64,000 nucleotides of DNA from Solibaculum mannosilyticum (GTDB lineage Bacteria > Bacillota > Clostridia > Oscillospirales > Acutalibacteraceae), in the NCBI RefSeq assembly GCF_015140235.1, contig NZ_AP023321.1, positions 1,540,501 to 1,604,500 of the forward strand, written 5' to 3'. Below the pieces are notes generated by a model. The model did no database searches. It was not told the origin of the DNA and worked only from the letters and a program-made list of their open reading frames with translations. Position numbers and translations under genes: made by a program. The first letter of the stretch is position 1, and each line of letters starts with the position of its first letter. Shown piece by piece: positions 1 through 9,868 of the stretch.

Positions 1-1210
<1,210 letters not shown>

Positions 1211-1221
1211 CTAAAACAGGA

Positions 1222-1248
1222 ATTATATGTTCTGCAGAAATACGTTAT
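1222..1248 (-). promoter_or_regulatory. Possible SigE/SigK-type sporulation promoter
   Basis: On the minus strand, ATA is followed after 16 bases by CATATAAT, about 30 bases upstream of the GTG of the collagen-like gene. Mother-cell sigma factors use -10 boxes of the CATA-NNN-T kind. The match is short, so this is a suggestion that fits an exosporium role rather than a firm call. Confidence 0.3.
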
Positions 1249-1634
1249 TACTCCCATTATAATTGACACACGACTAACATTATCGCAAACTTAAAAACAT
1301 GCTAAAGTTAATCCACTTTTATACTATGCATTTTATCCATCATTGCCACTTTATTGTATTCAAAAGACCTTCTATTTTTATTTGTCTTTTTTCTTCAGCA
1401 AAATCAACGTCAAACAAAAGATATTACATAATATAGCCGTTGTGATTCAAGAACGTAAGAAAACTGTGATTTGTTGTTCCTAATATCTTATAAGGTTTTG
1501 CTGGTAAAACCTTAGAGTCACAATATCGATATGTTCAAAGATATCTGCACAGTTAAACTTGCTATATCGCTCAAACTAGTATCCTCTATAAAAGACTTTT
1601 CGTACTAATTCTTTTGTATACAGGCGCTTCCCCA
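1249..1634. other. Intergenic stretch without a gene
   Basis: AT-rich, with stops in all frames. The only structure I see is a TAAGGTTTT/AAAACCTTA hairpin at 1491-1513. It could end transcription of the lipoprotein gene at 1635-2150 but lacks a T-run. Confidence 0.4.
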
Positions 1635-2150
1635 TTACTCACAAGCAGATACTGTAATGGTTCCGCTTAAGCTTTGAATATTTTCCTTACCAGAAACAAC
1701 TGTTCCCAATTCATACAAACTGTTATTGGGAGTGCAGGGAGCATAGAACATCACTACATCGCCCCAGGGTGCATAATAGGACAAGGATCCAGTTTTCCCG
1801 CTGCTGAGCGGCGTATCCTCTGTATTTAACATCTCTGGATAGAACGTCATTTCATTATTGCTGAAGGGTTCCACTTCGGCTGTAAGCGGGAGCTGTTCAT
1901 AAAGTTCTTTTGCCGCCCGACTGTCATTTAACTCATAAATGATTTCATAGCCTTCCGATTTTACCAATATTTTCATTATTTCTTCCTCCGTGTTTACATT
2001 CTGCTCATCTGAAGGTATTTCCTGCCGCGATTGGCTGATGGCCGCTTCTTCTGGCACAGAAGAAAGCATTGTCGTATTGTCTATGCTTCCACATCCGACT
2101 AACCCAAATAGAAAAGTAGATATGAGAATAAAAAGGGCTATTTTTTTCAT
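1635..2150 (-). CDS. Cyclophilin-like-fold lipoprotein
   Basis: A 171-residue protein. The start at 2150 is chosen because AGGAGG lies 6 bases upstream and the next residues form a lipoprotein signal (MKKIALFILISTFLFGLVGC). After a Ser/Glu-rich linker, residues about 55-171 form a compact domain starting KILVKSEGYEIIYELNDSRAAKE and containing YAPWGDVVMFYAP and ELGTVVSGKENI. This is the pattern of the small cyclophilin_like2 family (a prolyl-isomerase-like fold, usually without proven activity). The same domain ends the flavodoxin lipoprotein at 30837-31957. It is probably anchored on the outer face of the membrane; its ligand is unknown. Confidence 0.7.
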   Translation of the reverse strand: MKKIALFILISTFLFGLVGCGSIDNTTMLSSVPEEAAISQSRQEIPSDEQNVNTEEEIMKILVKSEGYEIIYELNDSRAAKELYEQLPLTAEVEPFSNNEMTFYPEMLNTEDTPLSSGKTGSLSYYAPWGDVVMFYAPCTPNNSLYELGTVVSGKENIQSLSGTITVSACE

Positions 2151-2209
2151 AGCAATCCTCCTGTTTATGTTATAACAAAGGTAGGCTAAGGGTAAAACCA
2201 CATAACGGT

Positions 2210-3073
2210 TTATACGCTTGTCTTACAAAGATGCATGCAAGAACAAAGGATGATTTCTCCCTTGGATTTGGCATCATCCCGGATCACTTCCCTTACAGAC
2301 GGAGCACAAATTGTTCCAGAAAGCGGGTTTTTAATGCTGACGATCGGTGTGGTAATACTAGCCTCCACTGCAGATTTTTCAAAGCAGAGATCTGTGTCGA
2401 TCATTTCACATCCCAAAAGTTTGAGATTCTTGCAATAGCACAGCGGCTGTGTACCGATAATCTTGCAGTTTTCGAGGGTTAATCGGTCAGAATACCAGGC
2501 CAGATATTCGCCTTTTACAACACTGTTTCGAACAACTATATTTTCAGCATGCCAGAATGCATCCTTAGTATCCAGAATGCAGTTTTCAAAGACCGCATTT
2601 TTGATATACTGAAAAGAATACTTGCCCTTGAATACGATATTTCTAAAAATCAAGTTTTCAGCGCGCATCATGAAGTATTCGCCGGAAGCTGTTGTGTCTT
2701 CCATGCGGACATTGTTTGTGGACCATCCAAATTCTGGGGAAATAATATCGCAGTCCCGAATGATAACATCACTGCATTCCCGCAGGGCCTTTATACCGTA
2801 CATTTTTGTGTCCCTGACTTCAATGTGATCGGAATACCACAATGCTGCACGGCATAGATCTGTCATCTTGGAATCGGTGATTGTCAGCCCATGGCCATGC
2901 CAGAACGGATAGCGCAAATTAAAAAGACAGTCTTTTGCGGCAATGTCAGAACACTCCTTAAAAGCGCTTTCGCCGTCGGCAGGTCCATCAAAAGCACAAT
3001 GTCTAACTGCCAGATTCCGGCTGCCATAGAATGCCCGTTCTTTGTCAAACGTTTTATTTTCAATTGTAGTCAT
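2210..3073 (-). CDS. DUF3737 family right-handed beta-helix protein
   Basis: A 287-residue protein made of repeating short strands such as AFWHAENIVVRNSVVKGEY and SIVEC-like units (FENCIL, LENCKIIG, IRDCDII), the hallmark of a pectate-lyase-like beta-helix. Trp-His and Trp-Tyr pairs recur at the turns (PFWHGHG, ALWYSDH, AFWHAEN, AWYSD), as in DUF3737 proteins. Catalytic function is not known. It is divergent from the LysR gene at 3241 across 167 bp, a common arrangement in which the regulator controls its neighbour. Confidence 0.7.
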   Translation of the reverse strand: MTTIENKTFDKERAFYGSRNLAVRHCAFDGPADGESAFKECSDIAAKDCLFNLRYPFWHGHGLTITDSKMTDLCRAALWYSDHIEVRDTKMYGIKALRECSDVIIRDCDIISPEFGWSTNNVRMEDTTASGEYFMMRAENLIFRNIVFKGKYSFQYIKNAVFENCILDTKDAFWHAENIVVRNSVVKGEYLAWYSDRLTLENCKIIGTQPLCYCKNLKLLGCEMIDTDLCFEKSAVEASITTPIVSIKNPLSGTICAPSVREVIRDDAKSKGEIILCSCMHLCKTSV

Positions 3074-3240
3074 AGTATCCTCCCTATTCCCATCTGCTTA
3101 AGAATTATGCCTATTTTTCTATATATCAGTATACGGTGAACCTATATAAATTACAAACAGTTATTAATAATGGATTATGATCGTTTACAAGAATGATAAA
3201 AACAGGTACAATAAAGGAGAATATCCCAAAAGGAGGATCC

Positions 3241-4122
3241 ATGGCAATGATTGAAACAAGACTTCTGCATTATTTTCTTGCGATTGCCAGAGAGCAGAAT
3301 ATCACAAAAGCGGCAGAAACGCTTTATATAACACAGTCTACGTTGTCAAAGCAGATGATGGATTTGGAAAAGCAACTCGGCAAACAGCTTTTCCTACGCG
3401 GCAAGCGAAAATTGACGCTGACAGAAGAGGGCAATTTTCTACGCAACCGAGCGCAGGAAATTCTGGAGTTGATGGAAAACACGGAATCCGCATTCCGGAC
3501 AGATTCCGAAGCCCTAAGCGGCGATATTTCCATCGGCTGCGGCGAAACAATTGTGATGGATGAGATTGCAAAGCTATTGGCTGAATTCCATACGCAACAT
3601 CCTGACGTAAAGTTTCACACACACAGCGGAGATGCAGATACCGTATTGGAACGGCTGGATAAAGGTCTTGTGGATATGGGGCTTTTACTTGGTCCCATCC
3701 GGCAGGAGAAATACGATTATCTCAATCTTCATCAAAAGGACGTCTTTGGACTTTTGATGCCGAAAAACTGTCCTCTGGCCGAACAAAAATCTATCAACAT
3801 CGACCATCTCAAATCTCTGCCAATGATCCTGCCGGAACAGACCTTTTCAGGGCATCAAGAACTGGAGTGGTTCGGCTCTGATGTACTCCGTGTGGTTGCC
3901 ACCTATAATCTGATACACAACGCAACTTATCTGGTGGAGCATGGAATTGGTTATGCACTTTGCCTTGCCCGCTTGGTCAATACCGAAGGACGAAATTTAT
4001 CTTTTCGTCCCATCACACCGGAACTCCATGTGAATTTATACATTGTCACAAAGAAATACCAAACCTTTTCGCCTGCGGTGAAAGCTTTCCTATCGCAAGT
4101 CCAAGGCAGTGTATCTTCTTAA
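3241..4122 (+). CDS. LysR-family transcriptional regulator
   Basis: A 293-residue regulator. The start at 3241 follows AAAGGAGG and gives the normal LysR N-terminus (METR-like AMIETRLLHYFLAIAREQN). The winged helix covers residues 1-65 (ITKAAETLYITQSTLSKQ). The effector domain runs from about 90 to 290, with DISIGCGETIVMDEIAKLL and a DKGLVDMGLLLGPI segment. It is a close paralog of the LysR at 29409, sharing the GLLL-P-I-EKYD stretch. It probably regulates the divergent DUF3737 gene; the inducer cannot be read from sequence. Confidence 0.9.
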   Translation: MAMIETRLLHYFLAIAREQNITKAAETLYITQSTLSKQMMDLEKQLGKQLFLRGKRKLTLTEEGNFLRNRAQEILELMENTESAFRTDSEALSGDISIGCGETIVMDEIAKLLAEFHTQHPDVKFHTHSGDADTVLERLDKGLVDMGLLLGPIRQEKYDYLNLHQKDVFGLLMPKNCPLAEQKSINIDHLKSLPMILPEQTFSGHQELEWFGSDVLRVVATYNLIHNATYLVEHGIGYALCLARLVNTEGRNLSFRPITPELHVNLYIVTKKYQTFSPAVKAFLSQVQGSVSS

Positions 4123-4129
4123 GTAGATG

Positions 4130-4174
4130 AAAAAGCTGACGGTACTATATTAAATAGAACTGTCAGCTTTTTTG
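4130..4174. terminator. Bidirectional rho-independent terminator
   Basis: AAAAGCTGAC and GTCAGCTTTTTT form a stem around an AT-rich loop, with T-runs on both strands. It lies between the 3' ends of the LysR gene and bioA, so it can serve both. Confidence 0.85.
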
Positions 4175-4182
4175 TAGAATAT

Positions 4183-5385
4183 TCAGTTTTTTAAAAACCA
4201 TTCTTTTAATGTATCCAGAACTTTAATAAGCTCATCTTCTTTGATTACATATGGTACCATAGCGTACATGTAATTTAAAAAGGGACGGCTGAATACACCT
4301 CGCTCATAGGCAAACTGTTGATATCCATCTATTGTTGCAGGATCGTATACTTCAATGCAGATACAGGCACCCATGATCCTGACTTCTTTGATCCTGGGGT
4401 CAGAGAAGCCATTCATTTCACAGCGGGTGATCTCCTCAATTTTACGGATTTTAGATAAATAATCTCCTTTTTCAAACAGTTCAATGGATTTTAGCGCGAC
4501 ACTGCAAGCCAAAGCATTTCCCATAAAGGTGGGACCGTGCATAAAAGCGTGATCTGGGTTATCGTCATAAAACCCTTCGTATACCTTTCGGCTTGCTACT
4601 GTAACAGCGTGACCGATATACCCGCCTGTCAACGCCTTGCCAAGAACGAGGATATCCGGTAAAACTAAATCTGCAACAAAACGGTTTCCAGTACGGCCAA
4701 ATCCAGTGGCAACCTCATCGAAAATGAGAAGAACGCCATATTGGTTACAAAGTTCTCTTGCCCGTCGCAAAAACGAGACATCGTACATCCGCATGCCTCC
4801 TGCGCCTTGAAGCAAAGGTTCGACAATAAAACAATTGAAACGAGTATGATACTTTTCAAATGCCCTTTCCAATGCCCCAATTTCAGTCGGAATATGGATG
4901 ACATTTTGGCTTTTACCATATGCTTTCAATACAAAATGGTAGTCTTCATCGTCGCCTACCTCCATTGTCTTAAACGTATCGCCGTGGTAGGCATGTTCTA
5001 ACGCTAGAACCATTGTACGATGTGTTTCTTCCCGGTTTATATAATACTGCAAAGCCATTTTAAGAGCGACCTCGACAGCGACACTGCCGGAGTCAGAGAA
5101 AAAACAGTAGTCTAAATCTCCTGGAAGCCAGCTTTGTAATTTATCGGAAAGCTTTTGCACAGGTTCATGAGTCAGTCCGCCCAGCATCACGTGGGCAAAC
5201 TTTTTAAGCTGCGTCTCGATTGCGCGATTGAGTTCGGGATGCTTATAGCCATGGATTACGCTCCACCACGAGGACACCGAATCGATCAGCTCCTGATCTT
5301 CCGTATGGAGGGTAACCCCCTCAGCATCGATGATCTGATAGGGGGCCTTCATTGTTTTCATCTGTTCGTATGGATACCAAATCAT
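4183..5385 (-). CDS. bioA: Adenosylmethionine-8-amino-7-oxononanoate aminotransferase
   Basis: Transfers an amino group from S-adenosylmethionine to KAPA to make DAPA in biotin synthesis; cytosolic, PLP-dependent. Visible are the N-terminal IWYPYEQM motif, GSVAVEVALKMA, LIFDEVATGFGRTG with the PLP-contacting Asp, and the Schiff-base lysine in LGKALTGGY (about residue 250). At 400 residues it is a little shorter than the usual 420-450. It is the last gene of a bioY-bioB-bioD-bioA run, 15 bases after bioD, and is followed by a terminator. Confidence 0.95.
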   Translation of the reverse strand: MIWYPYEQMKTMKAPYQIIDAEGVTLHTEDQELIDSVSSWWSVIHGYKHPELNRAIETQLKKFAHVMLGGLTHEPVQKLSDKLQSWLPGDLDYCFFSDSGSVAVEVALKMALQYYINREETHRTMVLALEHAYHGDTFKTMEVGDDEDYHFVLKAYGKSQNVIHIPTEIGALERAFEKYHTRFNCFIVEPLLQGAGGMRMYDVSFLRRARELCNQYGVLLIFDEVATGFGRTGNRFVADLVLPDILVLGKALTGGYIGHAVTVASRKVYEGFYDDNPDHAFMHGPTFMGNALACSVALKSIELFEKGDYLSKIRKIEEITRCEMNGFSDPRIKEVRIMGACICIEVYDPATIDGYQQFAYERGVFSRPFLNYMYAMVPYVIKEDELIKVLDTLKEWFLKN

Positions 5386-5400
5386 CCTGATTTCCTTTCT

Positions 5401-6084
5401 CTATTCATACAATGATTCCAATAATTCAAACGGGATCTCTAAATCGGTGTCGCCATCCCTGACACAAGCCAACACCTTCAATCCAGTCAGAGATTCACAC
5501 ATCAGTAAATTATCCTCATGCAGCGTATTCCCTTGTTGATAACGATTGAAGATAATTCCTTTCACCGGAATCCCATGTGCTCTCATATATTCCGCTGTCA
5601 GCACAACCGAATTGATGGTGCCAAGTCCGGCATCCGCAACCATCAGGCAGCTCAAATTGCGTGCCTTGATAAAATCCTCCAGACGAATCTTGCAACGGTC
5701 AAAGCGAAGGGGACAAAGGATCCCACCGGAACCCTCTGCTGTAACATAATCGTATCTGTTGCAGACATCGTCGAAACACTCCAGAACCCGTTCCAATTCC
5801 ACCGGATTGCCCTCCATCTGAGCAGCTAAATGAGGGGAAACCGCAGCCTCATAAAGATATGGACACATCTCTTCCAACGGCTGTTCCAGTCCCGAAATGA
5901 ATTTCACAAATTGGGCGTCTCCCGGAATCAGACTGCCGTCAGGACGGCGGTCATTTCCGCTCATCGCCGCTTTATAATAGGCTGTTTTCTTTTTGTTTTC
6001 CCTCATTTTTTTAATCATCAGTGCTGATACATAGGTCTTTCCGACATCGGTTCCGGTTCCCGTGAGAAATAGATTCTTACTCAT
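5401..6084 (-). CDS. bioD: Dethiobiotin synthetase
   Basis: ATP-dependent closure of the ureido ring on DAPA. The 227-residue form starting MSKNLFLTGTGTDVGKT at 6084 is preferred because it puts the P-loop GTGTDVGKT at the N-terminus, as in the family. EGSGGIL (residues about 110-116) and VADAGLGTIN are also typical. The start overlaps the last 8 bases of bioB, indicating translational coupling. Confidence 0.95.
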   Translation of the reverse strand: MSKNLFLTGTGTDVGKTYVSALMIKKMRENKKKTAYYKAAMSGNDRRPDGSLIPGDAQFVKFISGLEQPLEEMCPYLYEAAVSPHLAAQMEGNPVELERVLECFDDVCNRYDYVTAEGSGGILCPLRFDRCKIRLEDFIKARNLSCLMVADAGLGTINSVVLTAEYMRAHGIPVKGIIFNRYQQGNTLHEDNLLMCESLTGLKVLACVRDGDTDLEIPFELLESLYE

Positions 6085-7048
6085 GACAAATTTTCGCCTC
6101 GTATCCAAGTTCCTTTATAAGTTCCATATCGGTTTGCGTTGTAATCCCTGCGGTCGTCAGCATATCCCCTGAAATTGCCGCATTGGCACCGGATGTAAAA
6201 CAACTTTTCCCTTGATCAGCAAGCAGCCCTCTGCCGCCTGCAAGACGAATGGATGCCTCTGGAAGAATAAATCGATATACAGCGACGATCCGACGCATAT
6301 CTTCTTCGGATAGTTTGGGATTGTTTTCAAAAGGGGTACCGGAAATAGGATTTAGCATATTAACCGGTACGCTTTTAATACCGAGTTCCCGAAGGCTAAA
6401 CGCCATATCAATTCTATCTTCAGCGGTTTCACCAAGACCCATGATACCACCGCTGCATACGGAAAGCCGTGCCGCTTGTGCCGCACGAATGGCACGTATT
6501 TTATCCTCAAAGGTATGCGTTGTACAGATGTTAGGGAAGTTTCGGCGCGATGTTTCAAGATTGTTATGGACTCTTGTGACACCTGCTTCTTTCAGTTTCC
6601 GGAACTGTTCCTCATTCAACAGTCCAAAGGATACACACACAGAAATACCAATTTCCTTTCTAATCCTCTCCACAACCTTGCACATTTCGTTTACCTCTGC
6701 ATCGGATAGACGTTTCCCTGACGTAACGATAGAATAGCGGAGAATGCCCTGTTGGTAGTTGGCTTTTGCCTGTGCAATTATTTCCTCCGGCGGAAGCAGA
6801 GGGTATTTTGCGGTACAAGTACGGTTGTGGGAGGATTGCGCGCAGAATTTACAATTTTCAGAACAGCAGCCGCTTTTGGCATTGATAATGGTACAAATAT
6901 CAAATCGGTTGGAACAAAAATGCCGCCGGATCTTATCGGCATGTTCACATAGTTCCTCCAGTGGACGTTCATACAAAGACATGGCTTCTGCTTTCGTGAT
7001 CTGCCCGCCGTTTAAAATCTTGCCGGTTAATAATGTCAAATTTCTCAT
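6077..7048 (-). CDS. bioB: Biotin synthase (radical SAM)
   Basis: Inserts sulfur into dethiobiotin. The radical-SAM CxxxCxxC motif is CSENCKFC. The family signatures NNLETS, SGGIMGLGE and PVNMLNPISGTP are present, and RLAGGRG lies near the C-terminus. The length of 323 residues is normal. The gene lies 6 bases after bioY and overlaps bioD, so the operon is tightly packed. Confidence 0.96.
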   Translation of the reverse strand: MRNLTLLTGKILNGGQITKAEAMSLYERPLEELCEHADKIRRHFCSNRFDICTIINAKSGCCSENCKFCAQSSHNRTCTAKYPLLPPEEIIAQAKANYQQGILRYSIVTSGKRLSDAEVNEMCKVVERIRKEIGISVCVSFGLLNEEQFRKLKEAGVTRVHNNLETSRRNFPNICTTHTFEDKIRAIRAAQAARLSVCSGGIMGLGETAEDRIDMAFSLRELGIKSVPVNMLNPISGTPFENNPKLSEEDMRRIVAVYRFILPEASIRLAGGRGLLADQGKSCFTSGANAAISGDMLTTAGITTQTDMELIKELGYEAKICHE

Positions 7049-7054
7049 TACAAA

Positions 7055-7603
7055 TCACACCCTGTTCTTGATAGGAATTAATCTTTTTCCGAGAATCGCC
7101 CCGATGATGCACAAGACAATATCTCCTGGTACGGCCAAAACAAAGCAATACAAAAACAGCGGCCATATTCCGATCGGCGTGCCAAGATATAAATTACTCA
7201 TAAGGTAGTAATAGATCATACCGAACAAATAGACAATCCCAAGGCCGATAAAGTTTGCAGCTATCAAACGCTTGTATCCCGGATTTGAGACACGATTGGC
7301 AATTGTTCCTGTCACATAGGCTGCGACTGCGAATCCAATAATATAACCAAAACTTGGTTTGAACACATAAGCGAACCCTCCGCCCTCTGCAAATACTGGA
7401 AGACCTGAAAGTCCCATAACGATATAAATACAAACCGATGCAGCGCCCAATTTGCCTCCCATCAAAAGTCCCGACAGCATAGTAAACAAAAATTGCAGAG
7501 TAAACGGGACAACCGGGATAGGGATGCGGATAAACGCGCCAACAGCAATAAGTGCTACAAACAGTGCGCATAAAATTAGATTTGTTGTTTTCTTTGTATT
7601 CAT
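7055..7603 (-). CDS. bioY: Biotin transporter BioY (ECF S-component)
   Basis: A 182-residue membrane protein of about six helices, with the BioY signatures RIPIPVVPFTLQ, GLLMGGKLGA and YIVMGLSGLPVFA, and AVPGDIV near the end. The start at 7603 has AGGAGGAAGAG upstream. No ECF ATPase or T-component is beside it, so it must use a shared energy module or work alone. As first gene it places uptake and synthesis under one promoter with a biotin operator. Confidence 0.93.
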   Translation of the reverse strand: MNTKKTTNLILCALFVALIAVGAFIRIPIPVVPFTLQFLFTMLSGLLMGGKLGAASVCIYIVMGLSGLPVFAEGGGFAYVFKPSFGYIIGFAVAAYVTGTIANRVSNPGYKRLIAANFIGLGIVYLFGMIYYYLMSNLYLGTPIGIWPLFLYCFVLAVPGDIVLCIIGAILGKRLIPIKNRV

Positions 7604-7730
7604 CTCTCTTCCTCCTGGTATCCCCATCGATTCTTATCCCAAAGCGCTGCGTAATCGGGCAATCCATTTTCAGAACGAAAAATATCCCGTACGATGAATG
7701 CATAGATTATCCATTTCCTGGACGATGATA

Positions 7731-7758
7731 AGTATATCATAACAATTTGTATTGTCAA
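7731..7758 (-). promoter_or_regulatory. SigA promoter of the biotin operon
   Basis: On the minus strand TTGACA (7753-7758) and TATACT (7731-7736) are separated by 16 bases and read toward bioY. The -35 box lies inside the left half of the BirA operator. Confidence 0.8.
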
Positions 7759-7784
7759 CTAATTTTCATAATTAAGTTTACATT
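7751..7784. promoter_or_regulatory. BirA biotin operator
   Basis: ATTGTCAAC (7751-7759) and GTTTACATT (7776-7784) form an inverted repeat with a 16-base spacer, matching the TTGTnAAC-N14-16-GTTnACAA BirA box of Bacillota. Binding would cover the -35 element. Confidence 0.8.
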
Positions 7785-7809
7785 ATAAAACAGTAAGTCG
7801 AAGACTCAA

Positions 7810-7842
7810 ATGGGCCAATCCACACAAGGCAGATTGACCCAT
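7810..7842 (-). terminator. Hairpin after the ABC-F gene
   Basis: ATGGGCCAATC and GATTGACCCAT pair (one G-T) around an 11-base loop just downstream of the ABC-F stop. The T-run is short, so termination is probable but not certain. Confidence 0.5.
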
Positions 7843-7929
7843 CTTGACAAGCAATATGTTTCAGAGATAATTGTTGCAACGCTGACTGAATAGCATGCCA
7901 ATGTGGAACCAGTATGAAACGCTATAAAA

Positions 7930-9468
7930 CTATAAAGCAGGTTTTTCAATGTGAATGACTCGTTGGGTCCAATCTCTATAGAATGCTTCTTCATGCGACA
8001 CAAGCAATACAGTGCCGGGGAAATTGCAAAGAGCGGTTTTCAAGGATTCTTTTGCCTGAATATCCAAGTGATTGGTCGGTTCGTCCAGGATTAGGAAGTT
8101 ACATGGAGTCAGCGTAAGCAGACACATTTTCACTTTGGCCTGTTCTCCTCCGCTCAATGTTCGGATAGGCTGCAGCGCATGTTCCCTTGAAATTCCACAT
8201 CTGGCTAAATTCCTGCGCACATCTTTTATTGCCAGATCCGGGTGCGCATCCAAAATAATCTGGATGGGTGTCTGTTCCGGTTCTTCCCATAATAGGTCCT
8301 GTTCAAAATATCCCAAAGTAACCTGATCAGAAAATTTACAGTGTCCTTGCAAAGGCGCAATTTGTCCAATCAATGTCTTGAGCAGCGTTGATTTTCCAAC
8401 CCCATTAAAACCGGTAATAACGACTTTTTCTCCCCCCTGAATACCAAACTCAATGCCGGACACAACAGGGTCATGGTAACCAACCGCTAAATGCTTTACT
8501 GACAGATGTTCTGTATTTGTCAGCGGTAAAACTGGAAAATGAAAACTGGGAATCATCTCTTTATGTTCCAATGCCTCCAGCTTGTCCATTCGATCGAGCT
8601 GTTTTTGCCGTCCCCTCGCCATCTTTGCTTTCCGGCCGGCAATATTTCTCCGTATGAATTCCTCTGTTTTTTTGATTTCCTTTTGTTGGGCGGCGTACTG
8701 ACGAATATAATCTTCCCGCAATAACGTCTTCTGCTGCTGGAATTCCGAATAGGCGCCGTAATATTTTGTAATGGTGTTATTGTCTATGTCACAGATCCGG
8801 TTAGCAATCCTGTCTAAGAAGCAGAGATCGTGGGAAACAACCAGAAAAGCGTTTTCTAAATCGGACAAGTATTCAGCTAACCACGTTACATGATCTTTGT
8901 CAAGAAAATTTGTAGGCTCGTCCAACAACAATACATCCGGTTTCTCAAGAAGCAGTTTGGCTAAAATCGCCTTTGCCCGTTGGCCTCCGCTCATTTCCCC
9001 GATGGGACGATCAAGTCCAACGGCAAGCAATCCTAATCCATTTGCAACCTGTTCTATTGCCGTATCAATCGTATAAAAGTCAGCCATCTCAAGCTGCTCC
9101 TGATAATAAGCTGCCCGCTCAAGGCTTTGGGGATGTCCGTCAGCAGCCTTTTCATAGAGCTGTATCATTTGGCGCTCCATGTCATAGAGCTTCGAAAAGG
9201 CCGTTTTTAGAAATTCTTTCATCGTGAAAGCACGATCGATTTCTGCATATTGATCTAGATATCCAATCGTGATATCAGGCTGCCAGATGATTTTGCCGTT
9301 GTCGGGGATGAGCTGTCCAGTACAAATCTTAATTAACGTACTTTTTCCGGCGCCGTTCTGTCCGACAATGCCAATATGTTCTCCCTTATTCAGTATCAGG
9401 CTGGCGTTTTTATAAAGTATATTCTCACCGAAAGAATGTGTAAGCCCTTCAACTTCTAATAAACTCAT
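7930..9468 (-). CDS. ABC-F ribosomal protection protein
   Basis: A 512-residue soluble protein with two ABC domains and no membrane part. Domain 1 has Walker A GQNGAGKST, signature MSGGQ and Walker B VLLLDEPTN. Domain 2 has GFNGVGKST, LSGGE and FLILDEPTNHLD. A basic linker of about 80 residues between them (RRNIAGRKAKMARGRQKQLDRM) is the interdomain arm that reaches the peptidyl-transferase centre in antibiotic-resistance ABC-F proteins. Such proteins displace lincosamides, pleuromutilins, streptogramins or macrolides. The attenuator-like leader upstream supports drug-induced expression. Which drugs it acts on cannot be read here. Confidence 0.85.
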   Translation of the reverse strand: MSLLEVEGLTHSFGENILYKNASLILNKGEHIGIVGQNGAGKSTLIKICTGQLIPDNGKIIWQPDITIGYLDQYAEIDRAFTMKEFLKTAFSKLYDMERQMIQLYEKAADGHPQSLERAAYYQEQLEMADFYTIDTAIEQVANGLGLLAVGLDRPIGEMSGGQRAKAILAKLLLEKPDVLLLDEPTNFLDKDHVTWLAEYLSDLENAFLVVSHDLCFLDRIANRICDIDNNTITKYYGAYSEFQQQKTLLREDYIRQYAAQQKEIKKTEEFIRRNIAGRKAKMARGRQKQLDRMDKLEALEHKEMIPSFHFPVLPLTNTEHLSVKHLAVGYHDPVVSGIEFGIQGGEKVVITGFNGVGKSTLLKTLIGQIAPLQGHCKFSDQVTLGYFEQDLLWEEPEQTPIQIILDAHPDLAIKDVRRNLARCGISREHALQPIRTLSGGEQAKVKMCLLTLTPCNFLILDEPTNHLDIQAKESLKTALCNFPGTVLLVSHEEAFYRDWTQRVIHIEKPAL

Positions 9469-9500
9469 TTTTCATAAATCCTTTCTTCCATGTATTCGGC

Positions 9501-9556
9501 AAAAAAGAAAAGGCAGAAGGTCGAGATACACAAAATGTACCTGCCTTCTGCCTTTT
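9501..9556 (-). terminator. Leader terminator 2 of the ABC-F gene
   Basis: On the minus strand AAAAGGCAGAAGG and CCTTCTGCCTTTT form a perfect 13-bp stem (23-base loop) followed by CTTTTTT, about 30 bases before the ABC-F start codon. Placed between promoter and gene, it must be bypassed for expression. Confidence 0.8.
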
Positions 9557-9567
9557 ACATAGGAACG

Positions 9568-9607
9568 CAAAAAACAAAAGGCTATGGACAAAACATTGTC
9601 CATAGCC
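9568..9607 (-). terminator. Leader terminator 1 of the ABC-F gene
   Basis: GGCTATGGACAA and TTGTCCATAGCC form a perfect 12-bp stem with a 4-base loop, followed on the minus strand by TTTTGTTTTTTG. The 5' arm overlaps a short reading frame, so a stalled ribosome could melt it. Confidence 0.8.
9582..9596 (-). CDS. Candidate four-residue leader peptide (MFCP)
   Basis: ATG TTT TGT CCA TAG lies 9 bases after AGGAGG and inside the hairpin of terminator 1. A ribosome stalled on it by a drug would keep the stem open, the mechanism known for vmlR and erm leaders. An alternative frame from ATG at 9603 (43 codons) ends 4 bases before the ABC-F ATG, but its start is only 2 bases from AGGAGG. Inference from position only. 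Confidence 0.45.
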   Translation of the reverse strand: MFCP

Positions 9608-9714
9608 TCCTACATACTAACCACTCGGAAAACCGTTGTTGGTACAATATCCTCAGATAGGTATACCTTCCCCTTGGTCTCCCGATGAAATCAAAATGCG
9701 GATTTATACGCTAT

Positions 9715-9753
9715 ACTCTGTACAATGTTTCATCGGTATGGATTGTACAGAGT
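9715..9753. repeat. Perfect 12-bp inverted repeat upstream of the ABC-F leader
   Basis: ACTCTGTACAAT (9715-9726) and ATTGTACAGAGT (9742-9753) flank a 15-base spacer. It may be an RNA hairpin at the 5' end of the leader or a DNA operator near the promoter. A TATAAA-like box on the minus strand lies at 9703-9708. Confidence 0.6.
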
Positions 9754-9868
9754 TGATTTTCTTTTTGCGTTGGTCTCTTAAATGGAAATTCATAGGTTTT
9801 CTCCTTTGAGATGTATCACTTTTTCTATAAGGATACTACAGGAAATTCTGTTTGTCAATCTATGAATT

